NCBI GenBank assembly: GCA_965204415.1
Contig: CBDBEL010000004.1
Location: 434,001-498,000, forward strand
DNA from: Aldehydirespirator sp965204415
GTDB lineage: Bacteria; Actinomycetota; Acidimicrobiia; Acidimicrobiales; Aldehydirespiratoraceae
Direction of reading: 5' to 3'
Length of the DNA stretch: 64,000 nt
The notes beneath the pieces were generated by a model. The model had not been told where the DNA came from. It saw only the letters and a list, made by a program, of their open reading frames with translations, and did not search any database. Below, in pieces: positions 59,885-64,000 of this stretch. The position numbers and the translations under genes are program-made. Position 1 is the stretch's first letter. Each line of letters starts with the position of its first letter.

Positions 59885-60960
59885 GACCCGCTCCGGCGGG
59901 CGTTTGTGTCCCGCTCCTGCTCGCTGCGCTCACCGGCCGCTCGGACCCTGGGATCCCGCTCCTGTTCGCTGCGCTCACCGGCCGCTCGGGCCCTGGGATC
60001 CCGCTCCTGTTCGCTGCGCTCACCGGCCGCTCGGGCCCTGGGATCCCGCTCCTGTTCGCTGCGCTCACCGGCCGCTCGGGCCCTGGGATCCCGCTCCTGT
60101 TCGCTGCGCTCACCGGCCGCTCGGGCCCTGGGATCCCGCTCCTGTTCGCTGCGCTCACCGGCCGCTCGGGCCCTGGGGCCGTCGGTGGCCGGGCCGGCGA
60201 AGGCCTGGGCCTTGGCCAGCCAGTCGGCGGCGTGCTCGCCGGTCACCTCCAGGCCGGTGTCGGCAACATGGCGGCGCTGGGTAACCACCAGACAGAAGTC
60301 GAGCGCCGACCCGCTGACCGCGTTGCCGGCGGCGTCGCCGGAGTCGCCCCAGGTCCAGGTCTCTCCTGACGGCGCCGCCAGCTCGACCCGGACCTGCTCC
60401 TCGGGGGCCGGCTGGCCCCGGTTGATGTAGGTCCAGGCCCGGGTGATGTAGCCGAGTTGGGCGATGTGGCGGAGCCGGTGGGTGGGCTCGCGGTGCGCGC
60501 CGACGGTGTCGCACACGTCGGTGCCGTGGGCCCAGGCCTCCATGAGGCGCGCCGTCACGAACGACTTGGCCCCCATCGAGGGCCCGTACCAGCGGACCCG
60601 ATCGCGCTCGCCGAGAGTGGCCGCCGCCTCAGCCAGCTCCGATCGGCCCTCCCGCCAGCTCTCCAGGCGGTCGGAGGGGTTCAGGCGCCGGAAGTCGCCG
60701 AGGGTGTAGTCGTCGCCTGAGGTCTTGCTCTCCTGTGAGGCCTCCACGAGCCGCTGGGTGGCGGCCGAGAAGGCGTCCGGGTCGCGGATGGCCATCGCGG
60801 CCGCCCGGTCGAAGTAGCGCAGATGGCCGATCTGGTCGGTCACCGACCAGCGGGGGCTGGGGGTGGGCAGGTCCCAGTCGCGGTCGCTGAGAGGGGCCAC
60901 GATCTCGTCGAGGCTCGCCTGCTCGTCGAGCAGGTCCTTCACCAGGTCGACTAGGTCCAC
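59881..60960 (-). CDS. TIGR03084-type metal-binding protein with repeat-built C-terminal tail
   Basis: A 359-residue protein. Residues ~1-260 follow TIGR03084 / maleylpyruvate-isomerase-like proteins (WSVTDQIGHLRYFD, WYGPSMGAKSFVTARLMEAWAHGTDV), a DinB-related four-helix fold with metal-binding His. The remaining ~100 residues are six copies of PRARAAGERSEQERD and a short end. Normal family members stop near the start of this tail. The tail DNA (59908-60177) is core B of the dispersed repeat. Two palindromes precede its GTG start. Confidence 0.88.
   Translation of the reverse strand: MDLVDLVKDLLDEQASLDEIVAPLSDRDWDLPTPSPRWSVTDQIGHLRYFDRAAAMAIRDPDAFSAATQRLVEASQESKTSGDDYTLGDFRRLNPSDRLESWREGRSELAEAAATLGERDRVRWYGPSMGAKSFVTARLMEAWAHGTDVCDTVGAHREPTHRLRHIAQLGYITRAWTYINRGQPAPEEQVRVELAAPSGETWTWGDSGDAAGNAVSGSALDFCLVVTQRRHVADTGLEVTGEHAADWLAKAQAFAGPATDGPRARAAGERSEQERDPRARAAGERSEQERDPRARAAGERSEQERDPRARAAGERSEQERDPRARAAGERSEQERDPRVRAAGERSEQERDTNARRSGS
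59908..60177 (-). repeat. Six tandem 45-bp repeats inside a coding region
   Basis: Six 45-bp units, five of them nearly identical, encode PRARAAGERSEQERD (first unit at the C-terminal side has VRAA). Unit sequence is a variant of box B of repeats R1-R6 (ACCGGCCGCTCGG instead of ACGGGCCGCTCGG). The frame is kept throughout. Confidence 0.92.
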
Positions 60961-60974
60961 AGTTCCGCTAGTTC

Positions 60975-61002
60975 CTTCCTAGGAAGATAACTTCCTAGGA
61001 AG
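60975..61002. promoter_or_regulatory. Double palindromic operator CTTCCTAGGAAG
   Basis: Two perfect 12-bp palindromes, 60975-60986 and 60991-61002, are spaced 16 bp apart. On the minus strand they overlap TATCTT hexamers that could be the -10 of the TIGR03084 operon (GTG 60960). A dimeric regulator is likely to bind both sites on one to two helix faces. The regulator is not in the window. Confidence 0.6.
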
Positions 61003-61055
61003 ATACCTTGTGCCGACGCAGTCGCGCCGAATCGTCGCGATCAATGATGGACGGT

Positions 61056-62822
61056 TCAGCCTGCGAGCAGGGCCTCAGGAATCTCAACCACCCGGGCCCG
61101 CAGCCATTCGCCCAGGCTCTTGGCCTGCGCGTCCTGGCGATCCGAGGCGGCCACCCCGTCGCCGAGCAGGCCATGGATCACGAAGTTGAGGGACCAGATG
61201 TTGGCGAGCCGATGCCGGTCCACCGGCAGCGGTGCGGCCTCCGGCAGCAGGTCGCGGAGCCGCTGGGTGCTCAGGAAGCCGTCGAGCCATTCGAAGGCGT
61301 CCGCCGAGCGGGCGAACACTCCCAGGTTGGCGTTTCCGCCCTTGTCCCCGGAGCGGGCGCCCACGACCCGGCCCAGCGGCGAAAGCACCCTCGGACCCCA
61401 CTCCCGGCGGTCTGCAGTTGGTGCGGGGGAGGGGATCGGGGGCGGAGTCGCGGCCGCCGCCGGCACGGGATCGACGACGGTCCGCTCGCCGTCGAGGAAC
61501 GTGACGTACTGGGGAACCGCCTTCGCGGCCACAGTCGCGGGCCGGTAGACGCCGAAGGCCCGGGGACGGGCCGCGGAGCCGGGCGAGAACATGCCCGGGA
61601 TGGTGGCCAGAGCGAGTTCGTTCATGGCATCCGAGAGAGTGCGGCCCAGCCGGTCCTCGTCGTGGTCGAAGACGTCGAGCCGCCACACCGCCACGGCCTC
61701 CTCGTTGGTGGCCGGGTCGGCCTTGTCGGTGCGCAACACCCGCTCGGTGACCTTGGCGTAGTCGTCGGGCTGGTGCGGGCAGGCCCGCCAGAAGGCGTCG
61801 TGCACCAGGGCGGCCTTGGCCTCGATGTCGAGCCCGGTGAGTGCGACCGTTATCTGGCTGCGGTAGCCGCCGATCTCGTTGGTGGCCACCTTCAACGTGG
61901 GCGGGGGCGGCTCACCCCGCACCGAGTCGATGAGAACCCGGTCGGGGCCGGCCTGGGTGAGCCGGATGGTGTCGAAGCGGGTAGTCACGTCGGGACCCAG
62001 GTAGCCGGGGGCGTCGATCTCGTAGAGGAGTTGGGCGGTCACCGTCCCGACCGTGACCGCGCCGCCGGTGCCCTCGTGCTTGCCGATCACCGAGGAGCCG
62101 TCGGCCGCGATCTCGGCCCACGGGAACCCGGTGCGGGCCATGCCGTCGACCTCGGTGAAGAACGAGTAGTTCCCGCCGGTGGCCTGGGTGCCGCATTCGA
62201 TCACGTGCCCGGCTGCCACCGCGCCGGCCAGGGCGTCCCAGTCGTCGACGGCCCAGCCGTGGTGCCAGGCCGCGGGGCCGCAGGCCACCGCGGCGTCGGT
62301 GACCCTTCCGGTCACGACGATGTCGGCGCCGCGGCGCAGGGCCTCGGCGATGCCCCACCCGCCCAGGTAAGCGTTGGCGGTGATCAGCCTCGCGGTGTCG
62401 ATCATCGGTTCGCCGGTGGTGAAGGAGCGCATGGTCACCGCGTCGGCCGCGCCAGGATCCAGGCGCGGCATGAGATCGTCACCGTCCACATACGCGATCC
62501 GCGGGCTGAGGCCCAGGCGCTCGGCCGCCGCCGCGACCGCCTCCGCGCAGCCGCGGGGATCGAGCCCGCCCGCGTTGGACACCACCCTGATACCCCGGTC
62601 CAGGCAGGTGCCCATCACCTGCTCCATCTGCTTGACGAAGCTGCGGGCGTAGCCGCCGCCGGGGCGCCGGTCGCGGGTCCGGGCCAGTATCAGCATGGTC
62701 AGCTCGGCCAGCCAGTCGCCGGTGAGGACGTCGATGGGCCCGTCGTTCACCATCTCCGCGGCGGCCGACAGGCGGTCGCCGTAGAAGCCCGAGCAGTTGG
62801 CGATCCGGATCGGTTCAGCCAT
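61056..62822 (-). CDS. atuA: AtuA family acyclic terpene utilization protein
   Basis: A 588-residue AtuA/DUF1446 protein. The N-terminal part has IANCSGFYGDRLSAA, LTGDWLAELTM and VSNAGGLDPRG; the C-terminal AtuA-like domain includes RSGDKGGNANLGVF (~residue 500). In Pseudomonas it belongs to the citronellol/geranyl-CoA catabolic set together with a biotin-dependent carboxylase. Its start overlaps the carboxylase stop by 8 nt, which supports the same role here. Confidence 0.9.
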   Translation of the reverse strand: MAEPIRIANCSGFYGDRLSAAAEMVNDGPIDVLTGDWLAELTMLILARTRDRRPGGGYARSFVKQMEQVMGTCLDRGIRVVSNAGGLDPRGCAEAVAAAAERLGLSPRIAYVDGDDLMPRLDPGAADAVTMRSFTTGEPMIDTARLITANAYLGGWGIAEALRRGADIVVTGRVTDAAVACGPAAWHHGWAVDDWDALAGAVAAGHVIECGTQATGGNYSFFTEVDGMARTGFPWAEIAADGSSVIGKHEGTGGAVTVGTVTAQLLYEIDAPGYLGPDVTTRFDTIRLTQAGPDRVLIDSVRGEPPPPTLKVATNEIGGYRSQITVALTGLDIEAKAALVHDAFWRACPHQPDDYAKVTERVLRTDKADPATNEEAVAVWRLDVFDHDEDRLGRTLSDAMNELALATIPGMFSPGSAARPRAFGVYRPATVAAKAVPQYVTFLDGERTVVDPVPAAAATPPPIPSPAPTADRREWGPRVLSPLGRVVGARSGDKGGNANLGVFARSADAFEWLDGFLSTQRLRDLLPEAAPLPVDRHRLANIWSLNFVIHGLLGDGVAASDRQDAQAKSLGEWLRARVVEIPEALLAG

Positions 62823-64000
62823 CGCCGGCCTGCCCGTTGGAGGGCTCGAACACCAGCAACGGGCTTCCGTTGTCCACCTGGTCCCCGGGGGCGACCAGCA
62901 CCTCGGCCACCGTGCCGTCGCAAGGGGCTATCACGTGATGCTCCATCTTCATGCCTTCCATCACCACCAGGGTGCTGCCTGCGGTCACCGGCTCGCCGGG
63001 TGCGGCCCGAACCTCCACGATCACGCCTGGCATGGGCGCCGCGAACCCGCCCGCGGCCACGCCTCGGTCGGGAGCACCGAAGCGGGGAACGACCGCCACC
63101 GTGACCGTCTCGCAGTCGCCGGTCAGGTGCATCCGGTCGCGGTCGGCGGTCACCGCGTAGCGGACCCGGCGTCCGTTCCACTCGATGTCGAGCCCGTCCG
63201 GCGACCAGGCCGCGACCCGCGCCGGAGCCTCCGCGGCGTCATCCCCGCCCTCGGCCCGAACCGCGAACGAACCGTCGCGGCGGGGTGTGTAGGAGACGGT
63301 GACCTCGACTGTGCCGCCGGCCGTTTCGACCGCGAGCTCCGCCCGCTCGGGCGGTAGCCGGCCGTGGCGCCAAGCGCTGGGCATCCACCCCAGCGTCAGG
63401 GCCTGTTGCCTCTCGGAGGCCTGCAGCCACATGGCGGCGGCCACCGCGGCTCGCTGGCACTGAACGACCGACAAGGCCGCGGCCCGGCTCGGGTCGGCCC
63501 GCTCGATGAAGTCGGTGGTGGTGTCACCGGCCAGGAAGGCCGCCGACCGCAGCGCCGCCACCAGGAAGTGGCGGTTGGTGGTCACGCCGCCGATGTGCAG
63601 CCGCTCCAGGGCTAGAGCGAGACGGCCGGCCGCCTCGCCCCGGGTGGGGGCGTGGGCGACGACCTTGGCCAGCATCGGATCGAAGTCGAGACCGACCTCG
63701 CTGCCCGCCTCCACACCGCTGTCCCACCGGACGGGCGGCTCCGCCGGGGGAGCGAAGGCGGCCAGGGTGCCGACCGCGGGCAGGAACCCGGCCGCGGGGT
63801 CCTCGGCGTACAGGCGGGCCTCGATGGCGTGACCTCGAAGGGCGATGTCGGCCTGGCTGTATCCCAGCGGCTCGCCCGCGGCCACCCGCAGCTGCTCGCG
63901 CACCAGGTCGATCCCGGTCACCTCCTCGGTTACCGGGTGCTCCACCTGGAGGCGGGTGTTGACCTCGAGGAAGAAGTACTCGCCGGTGTCGTCGTCGAGC
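62815..64000 (-). CDS. Biotin carboxylase/BCCP alpha subunit of acyl-CoA carboxylase, C-terminal part
   Basis: The window holds the last ~394 codons; the N-terminus is beyond 64000. It has EVNTRLQVEHPVTEEVTGID of the biotin-carboxylase active site, GHAIEARLYAEDP, a BT linker, and the biotinyl Lys in VVMEGMKMEHHV. Coupling to AtuA by an 8-nt overlap suggests a geranyl-CoA- or methylcrotonyl-CoA-type carboxylase. The carboxyltransferase subunit is probably upstream, outside the window. Confidence 0.92.
   Translation of the reverse strand, partial: LDDDTGEYFFLEVNTRLQVEHPVTEEVTGIDLVREQLRVAAGEPLGYSQADIALRGHAIEARLYAEDPAAGFLPAVGTLAAFAPPAEPPVRWDSGVEAGSEVGLDFDPMLAKVVAHAPTRGEAAGRLALALERLHIGGVTTNRHFLVAALRSAAFLAGDTTTDFIERADPSRAAALSVVQCQRAAVAAAMWLQASERQQALTLGWMPSAWRHGRLPPERAELAVETAGGTVEVTVSYTPRRDGSFAVRAEGGDDAAEAPARVAAWSPDGLDIEWNGRRVRYAVTADRDRMHLTGDCETVTVAVVPRFGAPDRGVAAGGFAAPMPGVIVEVRAAPGEPVTAGSTLVVMEGMKMEHHVIAPCDGTVAEVLVAPGDQVDNGSPLLVFEPSNGQAGDG

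Noticed and set aside
59908..60177. Regular 45-bp repeats that resemble a CRISPR array
   Set aside because: Units are contiguous with no spacers, keep the reading frame of a protein, and there are no cas genes.
1..64000. Prophage, integrative element or toxin-antitoxin/defence island
   Set aside because: No integrase, transposase, phage, restriction, toxin or nuclease genes were recognised; base composition looks even.
1..64000. tRNA or rRNA genes
   Set aside because: No cloverleaf-type or rRNA-like sequence was noticed by eye; gaps are short and explained by repeats or promoters. A tRNAscan run would be decisive.

Overview
The window is about 64 kb of very GC-rich, densely packed DNA with GTG, TTG and at least one likely CTG start, many 1-8 nt gene overlaps, TANNNT-type -10 boxes, several apparent leaderless starts, F420-type luciferase-like (LLM) oxidoreductases and a TIGR03084-type protein. 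These traits point to an actinomycete (Actinomycetota); the mix of SDRs, Amidohydro_2 proteins, acyl-CoA ligases and LLM enzymes resembles environmental Acidimicrobiia, but no marker gene in the window settles the lineage. I see no tRNA, rRNA, CRISPR array, prophage or transposase gene.

Content by region. 1-2.5 kb: the start of a 3-hydroxyisobutyrate-dehydrogenase-like gene, an APH-fold kinase and a CrtC-like unknown. 2.5-8.8 kb: a dipeptide-type ABC importer with a fused permease-ATPase and a lipoprotein binding protein carrying a long Ala/Glu helix. 8.8-23.3 kb: an amidohydrolase, SDRs, a PrpD-family protein, a zinc dehydrogenase, LLM enzymes, a P450 with a 3Fe-4S ferredoxin, and an acyl-CoA ligase. 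23.2-29.5 kb (minus): amidohydrolase, P450, CapA-like protein, SDR, a glutaredoxin-DinB protein with an in-frame TGA at the first active-site cysteine position (candidate selenoprotein), and a small alpha-beta-barrel-like protein. 29.5-43 kb (plus): a QueG/reductive-dehalogenase-like Fe-S protein, two acyl-CoA dehydrogenases, a ligase, a CoA-transferase, a thiolase, SDRs, an LLM enzyme, an amidohydrolase, an enoyl-CoA hydratase and a SnoaL-like protein. 43-55 kb: two MFS transporters, amidohydrolases, a ligase, a LLM enzyme, an SDR, a His-rich lipoprotein and a D-aminoacylase. 54-64 kb: an ArsI-like VOC protein, two zinc dehydrogenases, an APH-fold kinase, an enoyl-CoA hydratase, a TIGR03084 protein with a repeat-built tail, AtuA, and the C-terminal part of a biotin carboxylase.

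Together the genes look like a catabolic region: uptake (ABC, MFS), oxidation (P450/ferredoxin, LLM, SDR, zinc dehydrogenases), CoA activation and transfer, beta-oxidation, thiolysis, hydrolysis (Amidohydro_2, D-aminoacylase) and acyl-CoA carboxylation of terpenoid type (AtuA plus carboxylase). No substrate can be read from sequence alone.

Unusual structure: (1) the candidate Sec-glutaredoxin-DinB gene with a stem-loop just after the TGA; (2) very short ORFs that start on one gene's stop and end on the next gene's start, forming apparent translation relays; (3) short tandem duplications of gene ends (start or stop codon included) at several genes; (4) a dispersed 3'-flanking repeat family whose core has expanded as six in-frame copies at the end of one protein; (5) two ~101-bp elements with matching inverted ends sitting on CTAG at TAG stop codons; (6) leaderless starts, two of them opening 9-15 codon leader ORFs before transporter genes.
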